DNA of 64,000 bases from Nitrospira sp. (GTDB taxonomy: Bacteria > Nitrospirota > Nitrospiria > Nitrospirales > Nitrospiraceae). Numbering within the stretch: the first letter of the stretch is position 1; each line of letters starts with the position of its first letter. Both the position numbers and the translations under genes were made by a program. The DNA is taken from contig JARFXO010000006.1 in assembly GCA_029194665.1 (NCBI GenBank), forward strand, positions 124,001 through 188,000, written 5' to 3'. The notes beneath the pieces were generated by a model that did no database searches, had not been told where the DNA came from, and saw only the letters and a list, made by a program, of their open reading frames with translations. Shown here piece by piece: positions 8,777 through 18,570 of the stretch.

Positions 8777-9090
8777 AACATTCCCTCCTTCATTGGATTA
8801 TTCATCGACTTGGGATCACGCTGGTGTTTTCCCAGCGTGGTTCTGGACCGACCTTGCCGATTGCAGAATAGGGAATCATCCGTGGCACAGACAGTGATGG
8901 CGGTAGACTGATTACGGGCGGAGCTTCTGTGACGACCTTGCTCGTTCCAAAGCCTCTTCAATGAGAAGAAACTGCCGGGCGCGAATAGATTCGCGTGGGA
9001 ACTGAGATCACATTGGTTGGTGCTGAGACTACCACGATACCTGGCGTACGCGGTGAAAGGGATGAGGAGACTAGCAATCACAAGTCTCAT
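8734..9090 (-). CDS. Doubtful small exported ORF
   Basis: An open frame of 118 residues starting at ATG 9090, with AGAGG 6 bp upstream and a short hydrophobic N-terminus (MRLVIASLLIPFTAYA). Beyond that the sequence has no recognisable domain and an odd composition. Its 3' end overlaps the well-supported gene at 8192-8776 by 43 bp, and that gene's strong ribosome binding site lies inside it. It may be a remnant, a leader ORF or a chance frame. I keep it only because of the ribosome binding site and signal-like start. Confidence 0.2.
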   Translation of the reverse strand: MRLVIASLLIPFTAYARYRGSLSTNQCDLSSHANLFAPGSFFSLKRLWNEQGRHRSSARNQSTAITVCATDDSLFCNRQGRSRTTLGKHQRDPKSMNNPMKEGMLCLENISYPTRPSA

Positions 9091-9470
9091 CACGCACCTC
9101 TTCGCAGATCGTTAGCCTAAACCTCTGTTGAGCACAACGTCAAGGAAGATTGTCGGACCCTGATAGGAAGACTCGCCAAGCCGTGAAGAAAGGGACGGCA
9201 TCACCCAACGCGATCATGGAAACGTTGAGCAAGCTCCAACCGTTGCTGTAGCCCCGCTGGTGCCGCCGACCGGGTCCGACGAATTCATCTTCCCCACCCA
9301 CCGCCTCGGCCTTACCGAAGCCGAAGCCATACGCCTGTTCTAGGCCCAGGTTGAACTCATCCCCTTCTCTCTCATAATCCCAAACGCTCACACGCTGGAC
9401 GCCGTTGAGGAAAGGTCTTGACTGTATTCAAGGATGAGCAGCGTGGCGAAGGATTCGGCATTGTGCTAGG
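9091..9470. other. Non-coding stretch, 380 bp
   Basis: No supported gene. A plus-strand phrase near 9275-9340 (SDEFIFPTHRLGLTEAEAIRLF) reads like protein but is bounded by stops and not recognised; it may be a decayed gene. The stretch ends at the toxin-antitoxin promoter region. Confidence 0.4.
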
Positions 9471-9512
9471 ATGACCATGTCAATGGTCAGATTCAAATCA
9501 ACGAGGTACCGC

Positions 9513-9743
9513 ATGCAAACCGTCAATGCCTCCACATTCAAGGCCAAATGTCTCGCCTTGATGGATGAGGTGGCGCGCACCGGCAAGCCTCTGTTAGTCA
9601 CGAAGAATGGGAAGCCGATTGTCGAACTACGGCCCCATGCCGGTAAGCGGCCACGGTCGCCTTTCGGCATGCACAAAGGATTGATTGCAATCAAGGGCGA
9701 CATCGTCTCGCCGATCGATGTGGAATGGGAAGCGCTCAAATGA
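9513..9743 (+). CDS. Type II antitoxin, Phd/YefM family
   Basis: A 76-residue antitoxin if ATG 9513 is the start, chosen because the phrase MQTVNASTFKAKCLALMDEV is the normal Phd/YefM N-terminus and GAGG lies upstream; ATG 9471 would add 14 unlike residues. The N-terminal DNA-binding half is followed by TKNGKPIVELRPH, the family hallmark, and a C-terminal tail that should wrap the toxin. Its stop overlaps the toxin start (ATGA). The complex normally represses its own promoter. It lies at the edge of the mobile-element region. Confidence 0.88.
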   Translation: MQTVNASTFKAKCLALMDEVARTGKPLLVTKNGKPIVELRPHAGKRPRSPFGMHKGLIAIKGDIVSPIDVEWEALK

Positions 9744-10141
9744 TCCTGCTTGATACCCATGCCCTGGTGTGGATGGACACCGATGCCTCCGATTTGGGTC
9801 GCACAGCTCGTCACCTCATCAAACAGGCGTGGCGAGTTCAGCAACTTGCCGTCAGCGCGGTCAGCTTCTGGGAGTGCGCAATGCTGCACGCACGAGGACG
9901 CATTATGCTTCCAGAATCGCCCGCATCCTGGCGCGCAGATTTGCTGCAAGCCGGCCTGATTGAGTGGCCGGTCGACGGCGCCATCGCCATCCTCGCTGCG
10001 GATCTTGCCTCGCTTCACAAGGATCCCGCTGATCGCTTCATTGCCGCGACCGCTATCGTGCATCGCGCGACGTTGATGACCGCAGACGAACGCCTCCTTG
10101 AATGGCAACACACCGTGAGGCGGCACCACGCAGGTCGATAA
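9740..10141 (+). CDS. Type II toxin, PIN-domain ribonuclease (VapC family)
   Basis: A 133-residue PIN-domain protein starting at ATG 9740 in the ATGA overlap with its antitoxin. The acidic metal-binding residues typical of VapC are present: LLDTHALVW (first Asp), SFWECAML (Glu), DPADRFIAATA (Asp) and LMTADERLL (fourth acidic site). The protein therefore looks catalytically intact. VapC toxins cleave tRNA or rRNA. The pair, PIN toxin with Phd-type antitoxin, is a common plasmid or chromosomal stabilisation module. The gene is followed directly by a degenerate IS256-type transposase. Confidence 0.9.
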   Translation: MILLDTHALVWMDTDASDLGRTARHLIKQAWRVQQLAVSAVSFWECAMLHARGRIMLPESPASWRADLLQAGLIEWPVDGAIAILAADLASLHKDPADRFIAATAIVHRATLMTADERLLEWQHTVRRHHAGR

Positions 10142-10175
10142 GCCCATAAGCTCATGCCGTTGGACAACGACTTGG

Positions 10176-11265
10176 ATGAAGCACCGTCTGTTGCGCGGGA
10201 ACGATCAAAGAGGTCAGGAGCCCTTTCTGACCAATGGAGGCCGATTCATAGAGGCAATGTGGCAAGCTCGAACCTCCTCCTGCGCCATGCACGGTGCAAG
10301 GTCAGACCCCAACGGGGGCTTCGGCTGCGTTTCCCCCGGCGTGTTTTCCGAGGAACTGCTAGAGAAGATCCTCCGGGCCGTATCCGTCCAGAAATATGCC
10401 GACACCGTCCTTGACGTGGCGCACGCTATTGGCGTGTCCCCTACCGAGATCTCGCCAAAAATCGTGGAGCTGACGGCCGCGAAGCTGAAGGAGTTTCAAC
10501 AGCGATCACTGGAGACTTTCAGACCATTTGCACTCTTCCTCGACACGATCCACCGAGGTGGTGAGGCGGTTCTTGTGGCCCTGGGGCTGGACATGGCCGC
10601 GGAGAAGATGGCCCTCGAGTTCTCGCAGGGGTCCTCAGAGAATCAGGAAATCTGCAAAGCCCTGTTCAGGGGACCTGGATCATCGGGGCTCGGCATTCTC
10701 TCGACGGATCCTCTTCGTCACCGATGGCGGCAGGGGGCTGATCAAAGCACTCCGGGCCAGATTCGGCAAGAAGCTGGTGCATCAGCGCTGGACCATTAGA
10801 TAAGAGCCGGAACCTCCAACGGCACCTGACCAAGCCCTCTCGCCGCGAGGCGCATTGGCGACTCATGACAGCCTTGGAGCAGACACGTTATGCCAACACC
10901 AGGCGGATGCTCCTGGAGTTGGAGGGGTGGCTGCGAACCACGAACGAGTCGGCGGCGAAGTCGCTCCGGAAAGCTTTCGAGGAACTCTTGGTGCTTCATT
11001 GGCTCCAGATGCCGGCCGTGCTCCGCAAGACGCTCCCGTCCACAACCCGATTGAGAGCATGTTCTCGTTGGTCCAGCACAGCGAGCGGAACATCAAGCGA
11101 ACACGGGGCAGCCTCATGCTGCAGCGATGGTTGGGGACCGTGCTGCTCGCCTGCGAAGGCCGGTTCAGGAAGGTGAACGGCGATGCCCAGACCGTACAGG
11201 TCATGGAGATGATTGAGGCTGAACAGGCAGAGCCGCAACCGGCTTCGATGAAGAAAGCGGCGTAA
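10176..11265 (+). pseudogene. Degenerate IS256-type (mutator) transposase
   Basis: Transposase-like protein is spread over at least three frames. The first part (about 10290-10670) includes RGGEAVLVALGLDMAAEKMA, the second (about 10660-10800) DGGRGLIKALRARFGKKLVH, and the third continues from about 10805 with RLMTALEQTRYANTRRML. A final change of frame near 11040 gives NPIESMFSLVQHSERNIKRT and KVNGDAQTVQVMEMI. These phrases are typical of mutator/IS256 transposases. At least three frameshifts destroy the gene. Terminal inverted repeats were not identified. The remnant borders the toxin-antitoxin pair and marks the start of the transposon-rich region. Confidence 0.8.
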
Positions 11266-11468
11266 CCATAACCATGGAGCGGCTCAGAAAATTTCAACGG
11301 ACATCTTGATAATTCCACGCGGAACGCCATCCATCAGAACAGCATATGCGATCGTCCAATTGATTCAGCTTCTGGCGTGACCCTTACAAGCTCTTGTGAA
11401 GTGGTACGATTTATGACCATACGCAACTCAGGAAATCCTCACACCTCTGTATTAGGAGAGTAATAATT

Positions 11469-12356
11469 ATGACTCCCAGACTTCTTCATATTCTCGTATG
11501 CGTGGCGGCTCTATTCAGTGCCCTGTTCTTGGCGCAAGCCGTTGATGCTCAAGAGCCGACGAAGTCTGAACCCACCTATGCATGGCAACCAGGGCCGTTT
11601 GAAGCCCAGTTGGGAGATCAAGCCACACTCAAGGTGCCTGAGGAATTCGTATTCTTAGGGCCTCAAGATGCACAGCGGCTCTTAAAAGATATGGGCAACT
11701 TTCCATCTGGAGAAGAATTGGGACTAGTCGCCGGTGGTTCGGAGGGGGAAAATTGGTTTGTCGTCATCCGATTTATAGATGCCGGCTATGTTCAGGATGA
11801 CGATGCCGCAGATTGGGATGCCGAGGAGATGTTGGCCTCAATCAAGGAAGGGACGGAGGAGGCCAATGCAAAGAGACGAGAGAGTGGGATCTCCCCGCTG
11901 ACAATCCGGGGTTGGGAGGAAAAACCCCATTATGATAAGGCGAATAACAAGGTGGTGTGGGCAATTTCTGCTGACCAAGGGCAGGAGGCCATCGCCAATT
12001 ACAATACCCTGGCACTCGGGCGACATGGATACATGAGCATGAATCTTGTCGCGGATCTCAATCAATTGTCCAAACTGAGAAACTATTCTGCTCTGCTCCT
12101 CTCCAATCTCAATTTTGTGACCGGCAAGCGATATGCTGATTTTAACAGTACGACGGACAAAGTGGCGGCAGTTGGCTTGGCGGCACTCGTGGCTGGCGCG
12201 GCGTTTAAATCCGGGCTGCTGGCAAAACTGCTCGTGCTGCTCATCGCATTCAAGAAGGTCATTGTGATCGGCGCCGTCGGTATAGCCGCATGGGTGTGGA
12301 AGCTCGTCAAAGGACGTTCATCACCCAAACCGAACCGGCAGAGTACGGAGCTATGA
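11469..12356 (+). CDS. DUF2167 membrane protein
   Basis: A 295-residue protein of the DUF2167 family. It has a Sec signal peptide (VAALFSALFLAQAVDAQ), a large soluble domain with YAWQPGPFEAQLGDQATLKVP, then WFVVIRFIDAGYVQDDDA and NYNTLALGRHGYMSMNLV, and C-terminal hydrophobic segments at about 230-275. AGGAGAG at 11454-11460 supports ATG 11469. The 3' end overlaps a site-2-protease-type gene (ATGA). The family's role is unknown; a membrane-stress or processing partnership with the protease is inference from the overlap. The flanks are transposon remnants, yet this pair is intact. Confidence 0.85.
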   Translation: MTPRLLHILVCVAALFSALFLAQAVDAQEPTKSEPTYAWQPGPFEAQLGDQATLKVPEEFVFLGPQDAQRLLKDMGNFPSGEELGLVAGGSEGENWFVVIRFIDAGYVQDDDAADWDAEEMLASIKEGTEEANAKRRESGISPLTIRGWEEKPHYDKANNKVVWAISADQGQEAIANYNTLALGRHGYMSMNLVADLNQLSKLRNYSALLLSNLNFVTGKRYADFNSTTDKVAAVGLAALVAGAAFKSGLLAKLLVLLIAFKKVIVIGAVGIAAWVWKLVKGRSSPKPNRQSTEL

Positions 12357-13057
12357 AGACGCTCCTTGCCCTGCTGGCAGGCGCAAAGTTCGGAAAGGTC
12401 TTACTGACATCCGGCACGATGCTGTTGTCAGTGGTGACCTATAGTTTTCTCTACGGGTGGTGGTACGCCACGGGACTGGTTGGTCTGATCTTCTGCCATG
12501 AAATGGGCCATTTTGCTGCGGCTCGTCAGCGGGGATTGCACGTTGGAGCACCAACCTTTATTCCCTTCGTCGGAGCATGGATTCAGTTAAAAGAGCAACC
12601 GATGGATGTCGAAACGGAAGCCTATGTGGCGATGGCTGGCCCAGTGGTCGGGACGTTCGCGGCCATGGCCTGCTACTATGCAGCCGACTTCTACCAGAGC
12701 CCACTATTACGGGCGTTGGCCTATGCCGGACTTATGCTAAACCTGTTTAACCTGATTCCCTTATCCCCTCTTGATGGCGGACGAATTACCTCAATAATTT
12801 CTCCTAAAACCTGGTGGATTGGGGCCCCCATGATTGTTATGCTCTTCATCTGGAATCAGAGCCCAATGCTTTTGTTGGTGGCTCTCCTGGCGATACCCCA
12901 CTTGCTCTCGACATTCCGACAAAGCGAATCGTCCTTACCTGCACGATATTATGCTGTGCCTCAATCCACGCGGTGGAGTTATGCGGCCTACTATCTGTTA
13001 CTCACAGGATTTCTCGGTGTGATGACCTACGAAACTCATCGGGCAGTCGGCCTCTAA
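12353..13057 (+). CDS. Site-2 protease family intramembrane metalloprotease
   Basis: A 234-residue polytopic protein starting at the ATGA overlap with the DUF2167 gene. The zinc motif HEMGH lies at about residues 49-53 inside a membrane segment (FCHEMGHFAAARQRG). The third ligand region NLIPLSPLDGGR is at about 132-143. Both match M50/site-2 proteases, which cut membrane-embedded substrates. There is no PDZ domain, so this is the short form. About six hydrophobic segments are visible. The substrate is unknown; the co-translated DUF2167 protein is the obvious candidate partner. Confidence 0.88.
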   Translation: MKTLLALLAGAKFGKVLLTSGTMLLSVVTYSFLYGWWYATGLVGLIFCHEMGHFAAARQRGLHVGAPTFIPFVGAWIQLKEQPMDVETEAYVAMAGPVVGTFAAMACYYAADFYQSPLLRALAYAGLMLNLFNLIPLSPLDGGRITSIISPKTWWIGAPMIVMLFIWNQSPMLLLVALLAIPHLLSTFRQSESSLPARYYAVPQSTRWSYAAYYLLLTGFLGVMTYETHRAVGL

Positions 13058-13188
13058 CCGAATCATCTTCGCCAAAGCTAAGGAGTAAGAGTTCTTGTTT
13101 ACACCTAAAAAATAGGTGCGCGGTCTGCGGGTGTTCTTGACCAGAAAGTTACGGTGCGGTGATAGGAGATCTAATTGGATCAGACGGT

Positions 13189-13208
13189 TTGTTGGACATG
13201 TCCAACAA
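13189..13208. repeat. 20-bp perfect palindrome, copy 1
   Basis: TTGTTGGACATGTCCAACAA, identical to three other copies in the window. It lies 114 bp before the RAYT pseudogene start. Downstream sequence is partly similar to that after copy 2: CGATTGCTGAAA begins exactly 70 bp after the palindrome end in both. Confidence 0.9.
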
Positions 13209-13322
13209 GTCTTAGTCACCCCCTAAGATCAGGATCTGGCTAAACCGGAATTCTCTAGTCACATCGAGGGTGGTCGACGATTGCTGAAATGACTATTGCT
13301 TGCCTTCCATGGTGAACGCCTC

Positions 13323-13950
13323 ATGCCTCGCATTCCTCGCGGATCCAGCGCTGGCCACGTCTATCACGTGTTGAACCGTGGCAACGGTGGAGCCGTCGTC
13401 CTTCAGAAGGACGCCGACCATGCCGCCTTCCTCGATCTGCTCGAGGCAGCTAAAGTCCGACATCCCGTCATGATTTTCGGCTTCTGCCTGATGCTCAATC
13501 ATTTTCATCTGGGTGCAGTAAGCCACCAAGGCAACCCTCAGCCCGTTCGTGTAATGGTGAATGACCAGTCATGTCCGATACTACCATCTGCACTACCGCA
13601 GTCATGGACATGTCTGGCAAGATCGCTTCAAGAGATTTCCCATTCAACAGGACGATCATCTACTCACCGTCCTGCGCGATATCCTGCTTAATCCCGTGCG
13701 TACCAAGTTAGTCGATCACGCTCGAGGGTGACGCTGGTCGCATCCACACGTCCCACCACTCACCGATCCCCCTCCCCATCTCAGTGCCGACGGAAGAGCC
13801 GTTCTTACTCGACCCGCCACTCTCGCAGACTGACCTAATCACCCTTCGTACCTGCCTGAATCGTCAGCAGCCGTTCGTTGAGCGGACCGGCAAGCAGGAA
13901 TAACCGCCATGCTCGACCTCTCGTCCACACTGCGCCGGAGCCGCTTAGTC
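13323..13950 (+). pseudogene. Degenerate REP-associated tyrosine transposase (RAYT)
   Basis: The first frame begins MPRIPRGSSAGHVYHVLNRG at ATG 13323 and reaches LMLNHFHL, the HUH metal motif of Y1 transposases of the REP-associated type. A frameshift near 13510-13560 moves the protein to another frame, with VRYYHLHYRSHGHVWQDRFK and LLTVLRDILLNPVRTKLVDH. After a stop near 13730, faint traces continue (LITLRTCLNRQQPF) to about 13950. The gene is therefore dead. Active RAYTs process hairpin repeats that flank their own gene. Here the same 20-bp palindrome lies on both sides (13189 and 14027), which fits that arrangement. Confidence 0.82.
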
Positions 13951-14026
13951 TGTTCGATTCAGAAGATCCATGGCCAAATCCGTGCGGCGTGACATGACGG
14001 ACATGATTGGCGAGAACCGAAGTGAT

Positions 14027-14046
14027 TTGTTGGACATGTCCAACAA
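14027..14046. repeat. 20-bp perfect palindrome, copy 2
   Basis: TTGTTGGACATGTCCAACAA, on the far side of the RAYT pseudogene from copy 1. The 80 bp downstream align without gaps to those after copy 1, with weak similarity that becomes exact at CGATTGCTGAAA. Confidence 0.9.
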
Positions 14047-14741
14047 GATGTCGTCTCCTCATGGTGTCATAACTTGGTCCAACAGTAATGGCATGATGAA
14101 ATTGTGGCCTCTCAACGATTGCTGAAACGGAATCTAACGGCTTGATCTATCCTCCGTAGCAACCTACGACAGACGACGGGGAACTGTGGCCTCCTACATG
14201 GACAGGCAAACAATTTTATCGATTCAAGATGCCCGCATCTCAGAGGCAGGGCCTGACTCGTGAGATCCGAACCTCGAGAAGTTCTGAATTGGAAGCGGTC
14301 TATCGTCGAATGCTGACAACCTTGATGCCGTTGAGATGAGACGACAGGCATCGATGGTCAGTTCAAATTCATCACTGAAAACATTCAGATAGTCCTGCAA
14401 CGTGAGAACGGAGGAATTGCCACTACTTCACGAGCCAGCAATTTGCGCTTGTTGCCCCTGCAAGCCTTGCTAACCTGCCTGACTTAAGCCACATCGCGTA
14501 CGCAACATTTCCAGCCATTCGAGCAACCCAGACCTCTCGCCTCACATTCATGATGGCCTCAGTTGATCTTGACTCACTTCTCACTCGCTCGTCGATGCCA
14601 ATATCCTACCCCTACAGTTCTGCCCTCCCTTATTGAGCCACGTGAGTGATGACGAGTCGCTGCTCAACCATCGTGTCGTACAACGAGAGTTCTATCCGAG
14701 AGAACTGGTCGCACTCGGACAGGCCACGTCCAGACCATGCC
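14047..14741. other. Non-coding degenerate stretch, about 700 bp
   Basis: All frames are interrupted and no protein family is recognised. Short protein-like phrases around 14590-14720 suggest decayed transposon DNA. I see no RNA gene or promoter of note. Confidence 0.4.
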
Positions 14742-14852
14742 GTAAGCAGCGATAATACTGCGAAGACCGAGGATATCCTTTCAACTCTAGGACCTGCTGA
14801 TCGGCCGAAACTCGCCTACCTTGGCTCGTTCCTATTTAGACTGGCACCGACC
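14742..14852 (+). repeat. Diverged second copy of an IS3-type element's 3' end
   Basis: This segment aligns with 32622-32733, including CCTTGGCTCGTTCCT, identical in both, and several shorter shared blocks (CCTTTC, CTGATC, GCCGA). The copy at 32.6 kb is the 3' part of an IS3-type transposase remnant; this copy has lost its reading frame. Confidence 0.5.
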
Positions 14853-14869
14853 GCCTGCGCTGTCTTGAC

Positions 14870-15660
14870 ATCGAGTCACCCCTAGAAGTTCGAGGTAGCG
14901 TCCGATTGGTATTTCGTTCACCGATACTCTGTGGGGCCGAAGTCGGTTGTAGTGGAATTCTCGCCCAGCAAACAGGACTGTCAGCAACGGATCCGGTATA
15001 TCCACGGTGGAATGGAATTCCAATCGGATCGGTATGCTGAGAACGTTCGACCTTGCCATTGAGATGAGGGGGTCGGGGACGAGTGGGCCGGACCTTATAC
15101 CAATAATGTTGCAGCGCCTCCTGGAACGTCTCAAAAACTGGCCACCGCGCTCTGTTTGCACCAGCCGCATCGAAAGCGTAGCCCCTTCGATGACTCGATG
15201 CCTCAGGCAACCGAATCACATTGGTAGCGATACGATCGAGATACAGGGCAATAACCAGCCTGTGCGCGCACTCGTCAATGGCGGCATAACTAGAAGAGGC
15301 AGGCCCTGACCTTCATCGTATCGGCCTGCAGGCGATTTCCAGTCACCGGACAGCTATACCAACTGGGACTCTCCTGTGGTCGTCTGTGAACCATCGAGGC
15401 CCGCTCATGAGCCTGGAGGACCTTCCGAATCGCTTCAGTGGCCGACCGAACAATGTGAAGACGAAGCAATCCTCCTTGAATGCGTTCAGAATCAAGTTTA
15501 CGTTCATCGTGCAAACCGAGGGTCAGATCCGCGTGGCTCCGATTCAGGACGCGACGAGACGGACGATGCGATCTCTGCTTCAGGCTCTCAGGTTCCGCAT
15601 CCTTACTCACCGGAAAACTCTCCCCCCCACAGCTGTACGGCTGGGCGACTGATGCCGCAA
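14870..15660 (-). pseudogene. Degenerate IS481/integrase-core transposase
   Basis: On the minus strand, fragments of a DDE integrase-core transposase occur in order. SERIQGGLLRLHIVRSATEA and GNRLQADTMKVRACLF fall at about 15600-15300, FETFQEALQHYWYKVRPTRP and HLNGKVERSQ at about 15130-15050, and GREFHYNRLRPHR near 14960. The phrases PHLNGKVER and FHYNRLRPH are the late hallmarks around the catalytic Glu. They are spread over several frames with stops between, so the gene is inactive. The family could be IS481 or a relative in IS3; IS481 fits the lack of a programmed frameshift better. Confidence 0.65.
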
Positions 15661-15822
15661 TATAGGCAGAACCAAAACCCGTGTCCTTGCTTGCGGCATA
15701 GGGCTGAACCCACACCCATCTGTATAAAAGTCCTTCGCGATCGCCATTCATGGAGCTGGAACACACCTAAGTTTATTGAAAGGATGCGTGTGACCCTGAC
15801 AGATCAGAGGCAGTTAAATGTT

Positions 15823-15842
15823 TTGTTGGACATGTCCAACAA
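15823..15842. repeat. 20-bp perfect palindrome, copy 3
   Basis: TTGTTGGACATGTCCAACAA, between the IS481-type and IS1380/IS4-type remnants. Its downstream flank shares GCTCAT and TCAyGACTrAA with that of copy 4. Confidence 0.9.
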
Positions 15843-16034
15843 CATGCCCCCTAGCTCATGCATTCATGACTGAACCAGGATTCGTCAGCTGAGTGACGAT
15901 CAACTGGAAGCATCGTGGTGGACGGCGAAGATGGGACGGTTGTCTTAGTGGGTCCGCCTACCACGACGAAGCATTGGATATAGCGTAGGACTCGACGAGA
16001 TCCCACTCCGACCGCGTCGCAATCGGAATCCCGT

Positions 16035-16852
16035 CTAGAATGGCCTGCAGGTATTGATGACGCTCCGCCGCAACTGATTCGAAGGTCGTATCGGCCGCGT
16101 CGACCGATTGCGGTCAGAAGCGTTAAAACTCAGACCATCTTTTAGTTCCTGATCCAATGCTCGCTGTCCGCCTTGGGTCGTACATCTGCGCGGGATCAGC
16201 TCAGGGCTATAGAGAACACTGGCGACAAAGGACACAGTCTTCAGATCCGGGCGCTCAATCAGCCACCGCTTAATCGCCACGAACCACTCCATGAGTGACT
16301 GGCAGACACGCTGACCGGCGCCACTGTTCACGCCAGATCGGCAACAAGGTCGTCGCGAGCGAGCCACCGCAGACGACTGACCATAAGTCATTCTCTTGGA
16401 CAGGCTGCGCATCAGAATGATGGAGAAGGATCGCAGGTCTTCACCGTAGAGCAAGAAGGCCGACTCAAGGTATCCGACATCGGCCAGCACCAGACTGGTC
16501 CGAGGTCCAGTGGCCAGCAGCGCGAACGCTCGGGTCAAAAATTCATGCACGTCGTTTGCTGTACCAGTACGGTTCGTTCGTAACGTGGCCCACAAACGCC
16601 ATCGTTGGTCGCGACGCGCCCAGATGATCATAGGAGTGGTGGCCTGAGTTTCACCGACTTGCGGCTCTTCACACCGCCGGCTTCACCCGAGCGACAAAAC
16701 AAGAAAAAATTCAAAGCCAGACTATGCCCCAGCAAGGTCGGCCGCATGGTCACCAAGGCTTCCAAGACATCCGTGAGCCATCGATACTTAGGGCGTGGGA
16801 CGAGCTTCGCAACGCATGAAACTATGGAAACCGAGAGCGGCCCAACAGACAC
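16035..16852 (-). pseudogene. Degenerate DDE transposase, IS1380/IS4 type
   Basis: The longest open part (16035-16631) starts with RRDQRWRLWATLRTNRTGTA and continues DVHEFLTRAFALLATGPR and TSLVLADVGYLESAFL. This is the second catalytic Asp region of IS4-superfamily transposases, closest in my recollection to IS1380. A second minus-strand frame upstream (16628-16852) may hold part of the N-terminus. The C-terminal portion turns into unrecognisable sequence after SLSKRM, so the frame is only partly preserved. It is inactive as it stands. The exact IS family is uncertain. Confidence 0.55.
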
Positions 16853-17454
16853 GAGAGTAACGAATCACGCCGATAGCCGGTCAGCTGTTCAAACCGTTCA
16901 GCGCCCAGCTCCAGCCCCCACCTCCAAACCAGCAGCACCTCCACCGCGAAAATCTAACCATTGGAAGTCTTCACGAATGGATCGAGGAATGGCGCGAGCG
17001 TGACCCGCGGTCCAATCAGTTCGCAATGCAGTGGAAGTAGAATCACGTCAGCCTAAATCGTGATCGGATGGCGGGTAACCGAAAAGCGAATCTCGTGTAG
17101 AGCCGGGATGCGGAGACCTAACGGACAGGCATGCCAAACCTCCTGCGCCTGTAAGAAGATTTGAATGCCGATCCTACATCAAGATCGATCAACTGCGGTT
17201 AACAATATCCAGCGCGAGGAGCGGTGTCGGATAGTCGAGACGTTCGATGAAGATACCCAACGGCGCACCCAACCGACCGCATTTCCCACTCACCGCGAGG
17301 TGCCCGAATACACCAGGTAATGGGCCTTCATGGACGGCTCGATGCGATGGAGTGGCATCGGTCGCGGCAATGGAGTACCTGTTGGCTCGGCTGTCACCTA
17401 TACGAACAGGTAGGACGTGATCGTTTGTGGCATGTACGTCTACCTCGCTGTCGC
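16853..17454. other. Non-coding degenerate stretch, about 600 bp
   Basis: No supported gene on either strand. It probably contains the decayed N-terminal parts of the two flanking transposase remnants, which point away from each other. No terminal repeats were found. Confidence 0.4.
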
Positions 17455-18570
17455 GAAGGCATCGGTCGGCAGAACAGCCTGCAGACGCTCGCGCAGTACC
17501 GCTTGCTCGATCTCGGCAGCGAATGACGCCTACACCGACTGCGGTTTGAGCAAAGCGCCGTGGACGATCTGCCAGACACGAACCTTCGGCTCGTGGAAAA
17601 TAATGCGCTCTATCGTTACCTCGACAAAGTGCTGCCCATAAAATGGCGTTGTTCCATCATCTGACCGTGCCATGGCATGACATCTTCAGCGATCAATTCG
17701 ATGTCCTGCTCTACGACCCGGCCAGCCCCTCTTTCGAATCGCCACCACCGAAAGACGAGAGCGACGAGCTCCGCCATGGTTCCTATCGCGATAAACGCTC
17801 TGACTGCACCCAAGTCGTCATCGCTTTGATCGTCACCCCGGACGGGTTTCTTCTCGCCTACGAAGTGCTCTCCCGAAACCCCACCGACAAGACCACACTC
17901 AAGTGATTCTTGTAGTAGATTGAGACGCAATATGGCAAAGCGGAACGAACCTGGGTGATGGATCGCTGCATTTCCATCAAAGAGGTGTTTGCGGACAGGC
18001 AGGCAGGTGCCCCTCGTCTGCTGTCGGTTGACACACCCAAGGCCAGGCTCACCGAACTGGAGCGCGATCTCATCCCTTTGCCTTGGGTCTCGGTGCACCA
18101 GGGCGTCAATGGAAATCTGTTGCAGCAAGCGAGCGAACGGTCCCTGTTCGTCGAAAGTCGCGATCGCATCCACAAGAAACGCACCGTGTGTTGGCGGCTC
18201 ATGAAGCTTGTGAAGCAACTAAATCAATTCGAGCTGATGCGGCTCAAACTCGGTACGGCCAAGCGACGCGGATGGGCCACCTGAAGCTTGATGGAAATCA
18301 CCCCTCCCCTCAACCGGCGACCTCAGACACCTTATTCAATGAGGGAGCACTCGGAAGACTCTTCGCCAAGTGCGCCGGTGCGAAGGCGGCTCTCTATTGC
18401 GCACCAATCTCTGTGAGCGAGACCACGAAGATCTCTGGCAACTCGATATCCAGCTCACCAAGGTCGAGGCGGCTTTCAAAACCATACCGACGATCTACCA
18501 CTGCCCCCTACCTACCACCAGCTCGAGCACCTGTATGGCCTCTTGCCCACACATCACCTTGAGAGCACAT
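17455..18570 (+). pseudogene. Degenerate IS1634-type transposase
   Basis: Protein-like pieces in consecutive order but different frames belong to one transposase. They are LDLGSE, a stop, then FEQSAVDDLPDTNLRLVENN (17505-17600); YRDKRSDCTQVVIALIVTPD and LLAYEVLSRNPTDKTTLK (17785-17905); WVMDRC with the stretch LFVESRDRIHKKRT (17955-18190); and SLLRTNLCERDHEDLWQLDI with IQLTKVEAAFKTI (18390-18490). The phrases RDKRxDCxQVVIALIVTP, WVMDRG and QLTxVEAAFK are typical of IS1634/IS4-like DDE enzymes. In-frame stops and several frameshifts make it inactive. Confidence 0.75.

Noticed and set aside
9428-10147. 239-residue minus-strand frame over the Phd/VapC pair
   Set aside because: The plus-strand antitoxin and toxin have clear family motifs and an ATGA overlap; this frame is their shadow.
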